47,204 nucleotides of DNA from Acholeplasmatales bacterium (GTDB lineage: Bacteria > Bacillota_I > Bacilli_A > Acholeplasmatales > Acholeplasmataceae): NCBI GenBank assembly GCA_031284585.1, contig JAITXT010000017.1, positions 1 to 47,204 on the forward strand. The letters run 5' to 3'. Below the pieces are notes generated by a model. It was given only the letters and a program-made list of their open reading frames with translations. It was not told where the DNA came from and did no database searches. Shown one piece after another: positions 1 to 7,853 of the stretch (positions are counted from its first letter, which is position 1; every line of letters begins with the position of its first letter). The position numbers were made by a program, and so were the translations under genes.

Positions 1-110
1 TGGTGGTGATACAAGAATGGATACACCTGTTCCCATCCCGAACACAGAAGTTAAGCATTCTATGGCCGACAATAGTATAGCAATATGCGAAGATAGGATA
101 TTGCCAAGCA
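1..110 (+). rRNA. rrf: 5S ribosomal RNA, 5' end cut by window edge
   Basis: The stretch carries the highly conserved 5S core around 30-56 (CCCATCCCGAACACAGAAG), and its 3' end at 101-110 (TTGCCAAGCA) is complementary to the 5' strand of helix I, of which only TGG... is inside the window. About four bases of the 5' end are therefore missing. A tRNA follows within 15 bases, so this is the tail of an rRNA operon whose 16S and 23S genes would lie to the left. Confidence 0.95.
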
Positions 111-123
111 TTCTTTCATAAAT

Positions 124-197
124 GCCTACGTAGCTCAGTTGGTTAGAGCACATGACTGTTAATCATGGGGTCCTAGGTTCGAGTCCTAGTGTGGGCG
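124..197 (+). tRNA. tRNA-Asn (anticodon GTT)
   Basis: A full cloverleaf can be drawn. The acceptor stem pairs GCCTACG (124-130) with TGTGGGC (190-196) using G-T wobbles, the D arm is GCTC/GAGC, the anticodon loop is CTGTTAA giving anticodon GTT, and the T arm is CTAGG/CCTAG around TTCGAGT. Discriminator G197 is followed by CA but not a full CCA. It lies directly behind the 5S gene and is probably processed from the same rRNA operon transcript. Confidence 0.95.
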
Positions 198-216
198 CAC
201 TAAAAATAAATTTATG

Positions 217-250
217 TCTTCAAACTATTATGTTTGAAGATTTTTTTTAT
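217..250 (+). terminator. Rho-independent terminator of the rRNA/tRNA transcript
   Basis: A 9-bp perfect hairpin, TCTTCAAAC (217-225) with GTTTGAAGA (232-240) around a TATTAT loop, is followed immediately by eight T residues. It closes the rRNA-tRNA-Asn transcript. Confidence 0.9.
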
Positions 251-263
251 TTTAAAAGTAAAA

Positions 264-285
264 AAAATAACCCGAAGGTTATTTT
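264..285 (-). terminator. Terminator of the superoxide reductase gene
   Basis: Read on the minus strand, a 9-bp stem AAAATAACC/GGTTATTTT encloses a C(TTCG)G tetraloop, an exceptionally stable loop, and runs into a T tract. It sits 12 bases beyond the minus-strand stop codon at 297. Confidence 0.85.
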
Positions 286-296
286 CTTAATTTAAT

Positions 297-674
297 TTAT
301 AGAGTTTTTTTCCAAAGTGAATGTAAGTTACAATACTCATACGCTTCAACTGGGTATTCGTCTTCAAGTAATGAGAAATCTGCTGAAGGAAGGTCTCCTG
401 GCTTTAAATTAACTCTTCTTACTGATTTATTCGTAACTAAATAAATCCATTCGATATAATGCTCATTTAGCATTGGATGAGCAATTTCTCCAACTTTAAC
501 TGTAACAACATTACCATTTTTTGTGATAACTGGTACATGCTTCTCAGTACTTGCATCTACAGTATTTGGGATTAATTTAGTCATTTCTTCCCCACAACAT
601 ACTACAACTGGTCCTTTGATATCGACGATCTCAATAATTTTTTTACAATGATTTTTACATATATAGAATTCCAT
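297..674 (-). CDS. Superoxide reductase (desulfoferrodoxin type)
   Basis: Reduces superoxide to hydrogen peroxide in the cytoplasm without making oxygen, typical of anaerobes; electrons usually come from rubredoxin. The 125-residue protein has two iron domains. The N-terminal desulforedoxin-like part has Cys6, Cys10, Cys26 and Cys27; the usual first pair is CxxC, whereas here it is spaced CxxxC (CKNHC). The C-terminal catalytic part shows all five ligands of the Fe(His)4Cys centre: His46 (in EKHVPV), His66 (AHPM), His72 (EHYIEW), Cys115 and His118 (CNLHSLW), plus the Glu44-Lys45 pair next to the open iron site. A strong site AGAAAGGAG precedes the ATG. It is transcribed alone, with its own promoter and terminator. 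Family assignment is secure; electron donor is not in the window. Confidence 0.95.
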   Translation of the reverse strand: MEFYICKNHCKKIIEIVDIKGPVVVCCGEEMTKLIPNTVDASTEKHVPVITKNGNVVTVKVGEIAHPMLNEHYIEWIYLVTNKSVRRVNLKPGDLPSADFSLLEDEYPVEAYEYCNLHSLWKKTL

Positions 675-694
675 TTTCTTTCTCCTTTCTACAC

Positions 695-704
695 TATAAT
701 TATA
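695..704 (-). promoter_or_regulatory. -10 element and AT palindrome for superoxide reductase
   Basis: The 10-base palindrome TATAATTATA contains a minus-strand TATAAT (699-704) at a suitable distance upstream of the ribosome site at about 681-690. The leader would be under 20 bases. The palindrome could be just a -10 box or could also bind a repressor; it lacks the central spacer base of a consensus PerR box. Confidence 0.45.
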
Positions 705-1019
705 TTTTAATGATACCTTATTTAGTGAAAAAGATCAATAAACAAAATTTACATTTTCAGTTAGTTTTATTATGGTATAATTCACATTTTATGATATATA
801 TTAAAGTGAAATATGCGGTTTTTAATATAGAGATGGTTATCTAAAACAGGTTATTTAGAGAATAAAAAATTATAAAACGTAGGGAACTTTAATACTCAAA
901 AATAAAATGAATAAATTATTTTAATGCTCTTTCTAATTAATATTTACAACTCAAATTAATATCTGTTTAACCTTTTATATCCGAATAAATATGATTAATA
1001 GAATAGTTTTTTTGACTTG

Positions 1020-1028
1020 TGATATAAT
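1020..1028 (+). promoter_or_regulatory. Extended -10 promoter of the glycosyltransferase operon
   Basis: TGATATAAT is a perfect extended -10 (TGnTATAAT) 22 bases before the start codon at 1051, with AAAGGAGG just upstream of the ATG. No good -35 is visible at the right spacing, as is usual for extended -10 promoters. Confidence 0.6.
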
Positions 1029-1050
1029 TAGTTAATTAAAAGGAGGTAAT

Positions 1051-2079
1051 ATGAAATATATTTCGTTTACAGTTCCATGTTATAACAGTGCATCTTACAT
1101 GAAAAAGTGCATTGATTCGTTGTTATTTGGTGGAGAAGATGTTGAAATAATTATAGTTGATGATGGATCAACTAAAGATAATACTTGGGAAATCGCAAAA
1201 TCTTATCAAGATTTATATCCTACAATTGTAAAAGCTGTTCATAAGTCTAATGGGGGTCATGGGTCAGGTGTGAATCTTGGTATGGCAATTTCAGAAGGTT
1301 TATACTTTAAAGTGGTGGATTCAGATGACTGGGTAAATATTGACGCGTATAAAACTTTATTAGACAAGATCAAGGAGCATCACCTTGCTCAAGTATCTCC
1401 TGATTTATATATTGTTAACTACACATATGAGCATGTTGAGGACAATACTCAGTTTACTTGTAGATATGTAAAGCAATTACCAGTTAATGAGTTTTTTGGT
1501 TGGAAAAGAGTAAAAACATTTAGAAGAAGTGCTTTTATGATGATGCACGCATTGGTATATAAAAAAGATAAACTTATTGCTAGCAGAACTATTTTACCAG
1601 AGAATACTTTTTATGTAGATAATATTTTTACTTTTAGACCACTACCATTTATGAAAAGTATCTATTATATGGATATAGATTTCTATAGATATTTTATTGG
1701 TAGACCTGATCAATCAATAAACATAAAAAATTTTGTTGAAAGGTATGATCAACAGATTCTTGTTATGAAAAGAATGCTTTCATCGTATAGATACGAAGAA
1801 TTAATGCAATTTGATAATGGTTTGAGACGTTACATGTTTCATTGTCTAGCAGTTATTCTATTAAACACTTTGTTATTTACTACTGCAAAGAAAAGTCAAG
1901 AAAGAAAAAATGCTTTGACAGAACTATGGGCGTTTATGAAAAGTTTTGATTTAAAATTGTATAAAAAACTAAAACATAGATCATACTCTATTTTTGTTAA
2001 TTATTTACCTTGGTCACTTAAGAAACAAGTATTGATGATTGGGTATATAATTGTTAGAGATAAAATTAAACTTGGATGA
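1051..2079 (+). CDS. Family 2 glycosyltransferase
   Basis: A 342-residue GT-A fold inverting glycosyltransferase that would add a sugar from a nucleotide donor to a lipid-linked or surface glycan acceptor at the cytoplasmic face of the membrane. Seen: the N-terminal nucleotide-binding start (SFTVPCYNSASYM), VDDGS at 36-40, and the metal-binding DSDDW at 90-94. The C-terminal 100 residues are basic and carry a hydrophobic stretch (about 268-280) that may hold it at the membrane; no clear transmembrane helix. It overlaps galU by four bases (ATGA), so the two are translationally coupled, and glf follows, suggesting that glucose, galactose or galactofuranose is transferred. Donor and acceptor cannot be read from sequence. 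Confidence 0.88.
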   Translation: MKYISFTVPCYNSASYMKKCIDSLLFGGEDVEIIIVDDGSTKDNTWEIAKSYQDLYPTIVKAVHKSNGGHGSGVNLGMAISEGLYFKVVDSDDWVNIDAYKTLLDKIKEHHLAQVSPDLYIVNYTYEHVEDNTQFTCRYVKQLPVNEFFGWKRVKTFRRSAFMMMHALVYKKDKLIASRTILPENTFYVDNIFTFRPLPFMKSIYYMDIDFYRYFIGRPDQSINIKNFVERYDQQILVMKRMLSSYRYEELMQFDNGLRRYMFHCLAVILLNTLLFTTAKKSQERKNALTELWAFMKSFDLKLYKKLKHRSYSIFVNYLPWSLKKQVLMIGYIIVRDKIKLG

Positions 2080-2828
2080 TTACTAAAGCTATAATTCCTG
2101 CGGCGGGAAAGGGAACCCGTTTATATCCTTTAACTTTGACTTGTTCGAAAGAAATGATTGATGTTAATGGTGTGCCTACGATTAGATATATAGTTGATGA
2201 AGCAATTAACTCTGGCATTAAAGATATTTATTTAATTATTAATAAAAATAAAAAAGATATTATTACTTATTTTGACAGTCTTTCTGATTTAAAAGCAAAT
2301 ATTCATTATTTATATCAAGAGGAACAACTTGGTTTAGGTCATGCTGTTTTGATGGCAAAAGACGTCATAAAAGATGATTATTTTGCTTGTTTACTTGGCG
2401 ATGACTTATTTGATTGTCCTATTCCCGCTTTGAAACAAGTTATTTCTGTCTATGAAAAGTATAATACTCAAGTTGTAGGTACATTAAAAGTTAAAGACGA
2501 ATTCGTTCATCTTTATGGATCTTCTAAAATTCTTGATGATAATGATCCTCATAGTAAAGTTTTACTTGATATTATCGAAAAGCCTCAAGGAAGTTTTCCT
2601 TCAAATTATGTATCACAAGGAAGGTATGTTTTATCGAATAAAATATTTGATTTTTTAGAAAAAAAAGAGATTGGTACGGGTGGGGAAATACAGTTAACTG
2701 ATTCATTAAGCCATTACGCAAAAACGTACGGTTCAAGAATCTCAGTAATTGATGGTATACGTTTTGATATTGGGAAATTGGAAGATATAGAAAATGCAAG
2801 AGAATATTTTAAAAGAAAAAGAATATGA
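2076..2828 (+). CDS. galU: UTP-glucose-1-phosphate uridylyltransferase
   Basis: Makes UDP-glucose from UTP and glucose 1-phosphate, the entry step for UDP-sugar glycan precursors. The 250-residue protein has the nucleotidyltransferase signature AAGKGTR (9-15), KEM (25-27), PTIRYIVDEAINSGI, GLGHAV and a LLGDD metal site, then the sugar-binding VSQGRYVL and TGGEIQLTD motifs typical of GalU. It is about 40 residues shorter than common GalU (about 290), mostly by shorter loops and C terminus. The start overlaps the glycosyltransferase stop. Product feeds the downstream glf once epimerised to UDP-galactose; no galE is seen here. Another pyrophosphorylase (e.g. RmlA-like) is less likely because of the GalU-specific motifs. 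Confidence 0.88.
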   Translation: MITKAIIPAAGKGTRLYPLTLTCSKEMIDVNGVPTIRYIVDEAINSGIKDIYLIINKNKKDIITYFDSLSDLKANIHYLYQEEQLGLGHAVLMAKDVIKDDYFACLLGDDLFDCPIPALKQVISVYEKYNTQVVGTLKVKDEFVHLYGSSKILDDNDPHSKVLLDIIEKPQGSFPSNYVSQGRYVLSNKIFDFLEKKEIGTGGEIQLTDSLSHYAKTYGSRISVIDGIRFDIGKLEDIENAREYFKRKRI

Positions 2829-3921
2829 TTTTATTATTGTGGGGGCGGGACTATTTGGATCTAGTTTTGCATACCTTGCAAATCAAAAAGGATATAAAAC
2901 TCTAATAATAGAAAAAAATGATCACATTGGTGGAAATCTATTCACTTATGAAGAGTCTGGAATTAATGTACATAAATATGGAGCTCATATTTTTCATACT
3001 AATAACAAAAAAGTATATGATTTTTTGATAAAATTTTCACCTCTAAATAATTACATCAATAGCCCAATGGCGATTTATAAGGATGAAATCTATAATTTAC
3101 CTTTTAATATGAACACTTTCAGCAAACTTTGGGGAATAAAAACTCCTCAAGAAGCGAAAAGAATAATAGATGACCAAATTAAAAACAGTGGAATCACTAA
3201 TCCTAAAAATTTAAAAGAACAAGCAATTTCACTAGTTGGAACTGATATTTATGAAAAACTAATAAAAGACTACACAGAAAAACAGTGGGGAAGAAGCTGT
3301 GAGGAATTAGATCCATCAATTATCAAAAGACTTCCTGTTAGATTCACCTATGATAATAATTATTTTAATGATGCTTATCAAGGGATACCTACCCTTGGTT
3401 ATACAAAAATAATTGAGAAGATGATTAAGGATAGTGATATTTTACTTAATACAGATTATCTAACTATTAAAGATACATTAAATATTTCTCCCAAAATTAA
3501 AATAATATATACGGGAATGATTGATGAATATTTTAATTATTCTTTAGGAAATCTAGAATATAGAACCTTAAAATTTGAAACAGAAAAAATAAGTATTAAT
3601 AATTTTCAAGGTAATGCAGTTATAAACTATACCTCGAGTGCAGAAAAATACACAAGAATTATTGAACATAAACATTTTAATAAAGATTCATATGATAAAG
3701 ATATTACAATTATTACAAAAGAATATTCAGACACATATGTCAAAGGAAAGATTCCCTATTATCCAATAAATAATGATTTAAATAATTCTTTATACGAGAA
3801 ATATTTAGCATTAAATAAAAATGAAAATCTATATTTTGCTGGAAGATTAGGTTATTACAAATATATGGATATGGATAAAATAATCGAAAAAGCGATGGAA
3901 TTAGCTGAAAATTTGTTATAA
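2794..3921 (+). CDS. glf: UDP-galactopyranose mutase
   Basis: Flavoenzyme that interconverts UDP-galactopyranose and UDP-galactofuranose in the cytoplasm. The 375-residue protein is of usual length. Seen: the FAD Rossmann motif GAGLFG (17-22), the following EKNDHIGGN, HKYGAHIFHT, the KQWG motif with conserved aromatic and active-site arginines (LPVRFTYDNNYF), DAYQGIP and a C-terminal YFAGRLGYYKYMDMD that closes the FAD site. The chosen ATG overlaps galU by 35 bases and has GGAAG about 10 bases upstream; a nearer ATG at 2825 is out of frame. Overlap with galU shows one operon. Presence of Glf means this organism very probably makes galactofuranose-containing surface polymers or glycolipids. 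Confidence 0.95.
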   Translation: MQENILKEKEYDFIIVGAGLFGSSFAYLANQKGYKTLIIEKNDHIGGNLFTYEESGINVHKYGAHIFHTNNKKVYDFLIKFSPLNNYINSPMAIYKDEIYNLPFNMNTFSKLWGIKTPQEAKRIIDDQIKNSGITNPKNLKEQAISLVGTDIYEKLIKDYTEKQWGRSCEELDPSIIKRLPVRFTYDNNYFNDAYQGIPTLGYTKIIEKMIKDSDILLNTDYLTIKDTLNISPKIKIIYTGMIDEYFNYSLGNLEYRTLKFETEKISINNFQGNAVINYTSSAEKYTRIIEHKHFNKDSYDKDITIITKEYSDTYVKGKIPYYPINNDLNNSLYEKYLALNKNENLYFAGRLGYYKYMDMDKIIEKAMELAENLL

Positions 3922-3984
3922 ATTGCTCATTTTTCAATACATTTTGGGAAAATTTGGGATAAAAAGCCCTTTTTTCATTAAGAC

Positions 3985-4013
3985 TTGACTTTTAAAATTA
4001 AATTATGTATAAT
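3985..4013 (+). promoter_or_regulatory. Consensus sigma-A promoter of htpG
   Basis: TTGACT (3985-3990) and TATAAT (4008-4013) are separated by exactly 17 bases, a near-perfect vegetative promoter. Transcription would start around 4020, inside the inverted repeat described next. Confidence 0.88.
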
Positions 4014-4017
4014 ATTC

Positions 4018-4044
4018 TTGGCAGTAAAGATAACCGAGTGCCAA
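4018..4044 (+). promoter_or_regulatory. CIRCE-like operator (putative HrcA site) of htpG
   Basis: The half-sites TTGGCAGTA (4018-4026) and GAGTGCCAA (4036-4044) flank a 9-base spacer, the exact geometry of CIRCE (TTAGCACTC-N9-GAGTGCTAA). The right half matches 8 of 9 bases and the left 6 of 9. The outer arms CTTGGCA and TGCCAAG (4017-4023, 4039-4045) are perfectly complementary, with the A-to-G change in one arm matched in the other. It lies between the promoter and the ribosome site, where HrcA normally represses. Confidence 0.6.
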
Positions 4045-4062
4045 GCAATTAATGGAGGGAAT

Positions 4063-5892
4063 ATGAAGCAATTTAAAGCGGAATCAAAAAAATTATTGGA
4101 CATCTTAATTAATTCTATTTACACACATAAGGAGGTGTTTGTTCGTGAACTTATTAGTAATTCTAGCGATGCAATAGATAAACTATACTACAAAAGTTTA
4201 AATGAAAATTTGAACTTACCTCTTGAGGAATTTAGGATAGACATAAAGTTAGACAAAGAAAAAAGAACTATAACTATTTCTGATAATGGGATAGGAATGG
4301 ATGATAAGGAACTTGAAACTAATTTAGGAACCTTAGCAAAATCAGACACTGAAAATTTTAAAAAAGAAATAAAAGATAATAATTTAAATGTTATTGGAAA
4401 ATTCGGTGTAGGATTCTATTCAGCATTTATGGTAGCAAAACATGTGGATTTCATATCATTGAAATATGGTTTGGAAACAGCATACATCTGGTCATCTGAT
4501 GGAATTGAGGGTTTTACCATCAAAGAAACATCAAGAGAGATTAATGGTTCTACAGTTGTACTAACATTAAAAGATGATGATGAAAACAACAAGTACAGTG
4601 ATTATTTAGATGAGTCAAACGTGAAAGAACTTATCAAAAAATACTCTGACTTCATAAGATATCCAATAAAAATGAATGTTTTAAAGACTAGCGATAGCAA
4701 AGAAAAAGAAGAAGTTGAAAATATAACTTTGAATTCCATGACTCCACCATGGAAAAAAAGCAAGACTGAATTGAAAGAAAATGAATTAGAAGAATATTAT
4801 GAAAATGAGTTCTATGATTATGAGAAACCAATAAGTACGATACTTACCAAAGCTGAAGGGAATGTAAACTATCAAGCATTACTCTTCATCCCAGGAGTAG
4901 CTCCATACGATTACTATTATAAATCGTTTGAAAAAGGGTTAAAACTATATACAAATAGTGTGTTGATTATGGAGAAATGTAAAGAACTTATAAGTGACAC
5001 ATTTAGTTTTGTTAGAGGGGTTGTTGAAACTGATGTAGATTTAAATATATCTAGGGAAACTATACAGCACAACCACTTATTAAGTAAGATTTCGCAGTCA
5101 TTAGACAAAAAAATTAAACAAGAACTTGTTAGTCTTCTTGAAGAAAAAAGAGAAGATTATGAAAAGTTCTATAAAGCTTTCGGTTTGAAATTAAAATGGA
5201 GTTGTTATGAAAATTTCGGCTCTAAAAAAGATTTAGTAGAGGATTTACTGTTGTTCTATTCACTAAAGCACGACAAATATATTACGTTAAAAGAGTACAC
5301 AGGTGCAATAGCAACAGACGAAAAAAACATATATTATGTTGTCTCTAAATCTAAAGATCAAGCCAAATTGATTCCACAGGCAGATTATCAGTTAGAAAAA
5401 GGGAATGATATCCTATTGTTCTCTGATGAAGTAGACGAATTCCTAGTAAAAATATTAGGAAATTTTGAAGAAAAAAATTTCAAATCTATCACAGATAGTG
5501 ACTTCAGTAGTAATAGCGATGGAGAAACTGAAGATGAAAAGAGTTTACTTGCGTCAATTAAAGAATTTCTAAAAGACGAAATAGCAGAGGTTAAATTATC
5601 AACAGATTTAAAAGAAAATCCTGTTTGTTTGACTTCAAAAGGTGATATTAGCATCGAAATGGAAAAAGTACTTAACTCTCAACCTAACTCCAATCAGGTT
5701 AGTAGTGTGAAAGTCTTAGAAATTAATAAAAATCACTTGATATTTAAGAAATTAGAATCGATTAAAGATGACGCTCTCCAACTTGAAAATTATTCCAAAG
5801 TTTTGCTAGACTTTGCTAAACTAATTGCAGGATTAAACATTGGCTCGCCTTCAAAGTTAGCAATTGCAGTCGCCAATTTATTGTCAAAGTAA
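4063..5892 (+). CDS. htpG: Molecular chaperone HtpG (Hsp90)
   Basis: Cytosolic ATP-dependent Hsp90 chaperone that remodels client proteins under stress. From ATG 4063 it has 609 residues, near the usual 610-630. The GHKL ATPase domain shows the N box ELISNSSDAIDKL (29-41), DNGIGM (74-79) and the lid motif GKFGVGFYS (112-120). The middle domain holds the conserved arginine segment (ISRETIQ) for the gamma phosphate, and the last 110 residues form the dimerisation domain. The start is fixed by GGAGGG at 4054-4059; a longer in-frame TTG start at 3985 lies in the -35 box and cannot be transcribed from this promoter. It is monocistronic with its own promoter and a CIRCE-like operator. Confidence 0.96.
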   Translation: MKQFKAESKKLLDILINSIYTHKEVFVRELISNSSDAIDKLYYKSLNENLNLPLEEFRIDIKLDKEKRTITISDNGIGMDDKELETNLGTLAKSDTENFKKEIKDNNLNVIGKFGVGFYSAFMVAKHVDFISLKYGLETAYIWSSDGIEGFTIKETSREINGSTVVLTLKDDDENNKYSDYLDESNVKELIKKYSDFIRYPIKMNVLKTSDSKEKEEVENITLNSMTPPWKKSKTELKENELEEYYENEFYDYEKPISTILTKAEGNVNYQALLFIPGVAPYDYYYKSFEKGLKLYTNSVLIMEKCKELISDTFSFVRGVVETDVDLNISRETIQHNHLLSKISQSLDKKIKQELVSLLEEKREDYEKFYKAFGLKLKWSCYENFGSKKDLVEDLLLFYSLKHDKYITLKEYTGAIATDEKNIYYVVSKSKDQAKLIPQADYQLEKGNDILLFSDEVDEFLVKILGNFEEKNFKSITDSDFSSNSDGETEDEKSLLASIKEFLKDEIAEVKLSTDLKENPVCLTSKGDISIEMEKVLNSQPNSNQVSSVKVLEINKNHLIFKKLESIKDDALQLENYSKVLLDFAKLIAGLNIGSPSKLAIAVANLLSK

Positions 5893-5913
5893 ATAAATAC
5901 TATAAAAATAAGG

Positions 5914-5951
5914 CAGGTTTCAGGTTCAAATAGTAGGGTTCCTGAAACCTG
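5914..5951. terminator. Strong inverted repeat after htpG, possible terminator
   Basis: CAGGTTTCAGG (5914-5924) and CCTGAAACCTG (5941-5951) form an 11-bp perfect stem with a 16-base loop, 22 bases after the htpG stop. The following bases TTCTCTTAG are only partly T-rich, so it may be a weak terminator or an mRNA-stabilising hairpin. A second AT-only hairpin with five Ts follows at 6011-6031. Confidence 0.45.
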
Positions 5952-6098
5952 TTCTCTTAGTAATTTTTGTAAGAAAAACACTACTAATTTAGATTTTAAA
6001 GGATGATAAGTAGAAATAAGTTTCTATTTTTCACATAATAATAATATTTATGAAATAAATGTCATTTTTATATATAATAATGAAAAAAGGAGAGAAAT

Positions 6099-6626
6099 AT
6101 GGATAAGGAATATAAAAAATTTGAATGGGAAGATTTAGGGAATATTGTTGCTGGACGTGAGCACTTAGGCGAGGAAATGCCTGTAATAGTTTATCGTTTA
6201 TTTGAATTCACAACGAAAGATATTTTATCGAAGCATTTTGGACATGACAAAGCAAAAGAATTAATTAGAGAATGTGGCTTTTTAGCTGGAACTGAATTTT
6301 ATTTAAATGTTTTAAATAAAAACCATGAAGATTTGAGTTTTGAAGTCTTTGTTTCTATTCTTCAAAAAGCTCTTAAAGATTTTAAAATTGGAATATTAAA
6401 AGTTGAGAGTGCTGATTTAAGTAAAAAGAAGATAATGCTAACGGTTGCTGAAGATATTGATTGTTCAGGAATGCCATTAGGTGATGAAGCTGTATGTAAT
6501 TATGATGAAGGTTTTATTGCTGGTATACTACATGAATATTCAGGTGTATCATGGGATGTAACTGAAATTGATTGTTGGGCAACTGGCGATAGAGTATGCC
6601 GTTTTAGAATTATTGGAAAAGATTAA
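6099..6626 (+). CDS. V4R-domain sensor protein
   Basis: A 175-residue soluble protein whose C-terminal half (about 115-172) is a V4R (4-vinyl reductase) domain, a small-molecule or heme-NO-binding-like fold used as a sensor. Seen: the diagnostic run from CNYDEGF (133-139) through AGILHEYSGVSWDVTEIDCW to GDRVCRFRI (163-171), and four cysteines (122, 133, 159, 167). The N-terminal half is mostly helical with no known motif. AAAAGGAGAG precedes the ATG. The cyclase gene follows after 8 bases, so this is probably the sensory partner of that diguanylate cyclase; the ligand is unknown. It heads a four-gene unit ending in a helicase-nuclease. Confidence 0.82.
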   Translation: MDKEYKKFEWEDLGNIVAGREHLGEEMPVIVYRLFEFTTKDILSKHFGHDKAKELIRECGFLAGTEFYLNVLNKNHEDLSFEVFVSILQKALKDFKIGILKVESADLSKKKIMLTVAEDIDCSGMPLGDEAVCNYDEGFIAGILHEYSGVSWDVTEIDCWATGDRVCRFRIIGKD

Positions 6627-6634
6627 AAAAACTA

Positions 6635-7846
6635 ATGGAAGGTTCAGACGCTTTAAGCGAAATCAATAGATTGATATCAGGTTTTTTAAAGGGAAGTTAT
6701 CAACAATTAGATACATCCCTTTTTCCAAATGAATACCTCGATGTAGTTAATTCTTTAAATAAATTAATATTTTATGTTAAAGAAGTATATGATTTTGCTT
6801 TGGAATTAGGAAAAGGAAATTTTGATTGTGACACACCTTCAAGAGGTAATTTTTTGTCTTTTTCCTTAAAAGATCTATATTCAAAATTAAATCATCTATG
6901 CTGGCAATCATCAGAAATTGCGCGTGGCTCCTTTGATCAATCTCTTGATTACATGGGAGATCTTTCTGAAAATTTTAATAATATGATCGTTGCTATAAAA
7001 AAGCGTGAGGATTCATTAAGGAATTCAATTATTGAAATAGAGAAACAAAAAGAAGCAATCTCGGTTAGCTATGATGCTATTATGCATATCTTTGAAAAAA
7101 TGAATGAATTTATCATCGTATATAAAGAAAATGAGATTTTCTTTTCTAATAAAGCATTTAATGATATCCACGGGAATAATAAGGAATTAAATAATTTACT
7201 TAAATATATTCTATCTCTTAATGCTGAAAAAGAACAACAAGAATATTATGATTATTCAAGTAAAAAATATTTCCAAGTTACAGTTTCTTCTATATATTGG
7301 AAAGAAGTAAAAAATGCATTTATAGCGACAATAACCGATATTACTAAAGAAAAATTATCTACTCAAAATTTAGAAAAATCGGCATTTCAAGATAATTTAA
7401 CCGGTCTTAGAAATAGACAAGCTTTAATGAAAGATATGAAAGAAGTATATGATACTATTTATCCGATTACTTTTGTATTCATTGATATGGATAAACTTAA
7501 ATTTATCAATGATAATAAAGGTCACCTTTTTGGAGATAGTTATTTAAGAGGTTTTGCCAAAAACATATCTCGTTTAATTGGTAAAAAAAATACGGTTTAT
7601 CGTTTAGGGGGAGACGAATTTTTAATCACTTTTCTTGGTAAAAGCGAAGCTCTATCTAAAAAAACAATGCTTAAAATAGTTGAAGATTTTAAAGTAATTA
7701 ATGCAAATGATGAATACTTTGACTATGAATTTAGTTATGGTTTATATACCGTTACGGCAAGTAATCACTTAACTTTAGATGAAGTAATTGCTAGAGCAGA
7801 TAGTTTGATGTATGAACAAAAAAAGTTAAAAAAGCGAGGAGTTTAA
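6635..7846 (+). CDS. Diguanylate cyclase with HAMP-like and PAS-like regions
   Basis: Makes cyclic di-GMP from two GTP. The 403-residue soluble protein has no membrane segment. N-terminal 1-120 resembles the HAMP-like linker found in V4R-linked cyclases (LCWQSSEIARGSFDQ... DYMGDLSENFNNM), then a coiled coil (about 120-145), a PAS-like segment (about 145-240), and a GGDEF domain: DNLTGLRNRQAL (253-264), IDMDKLKFINDNKGH (283-297) and an intact GGDEF at 325-329. The inhibitory I-site RxxD is missing; its place (317-320) reads KKNT, so feedback inhibition by product is unlikely. Starts 8 bases after the V4R gene with only a weak Shine-Dalgarno site, consistent with coupling. The V4R protein is the likely input. 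Confidence 0.88.
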   Translation: MEGSDALSEINRLISGFLKGSYQQLDTSLFPNEYLDVVNSLNKLIFYVKEVYDFALELGKGNFDCDTPSRGNFLSFSLKDLYSKLNHLCWQSSEIARGSFDQSLDYMGDLSENFNNMIVAIKKREDSLRNSIIEIEKQKEAISVSYDAIMHIFEKMNEFIIVYKENEIFFSNKAFNDIHGNNKELNNLLKYILSLNAEKEQQEYYDYSSKKYFQVTVSSIYWKEVKNAFIATITDITKEKLSTQNLEKSAFQDNLTGLRNRQALMKDMKEVYDTIYPITFVFIDMDKLKFINDNKGHLFGDSYLRGFAKNISRLIGKKNTVYRLGGDEFLITFLGKSEALSKKTMLKIVEDFKVINANDEYFDYEFSYGLYTVTASNHLTLDEVIARADSLMYEQKKLKKRGV

Positions 7847-7853
7847 GCGAAAA

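Larger units (their letters stand above)
675..1050. other. Intergenic region between divergent genes
   Basis: 376 bases of very AT-rich DNA between superoxide reductase (minus) and the glycosyltransferase (plus). I see promoter elements at both ends, described separately. In the middle (about 720-1000) I find no open frame above about 20 codons, no tRNA and no convincing hairpin or known riboswitch. Confidence 0.6.

Noticed and set aside
3985-4062. Possible longer HtpG starting at TTG 3985
   Set aside because: The TTG is the -35 box of the htpG promoter; the transcript starts later, and ATG 4063 has a strong ribosome site and matches the family N terminus.
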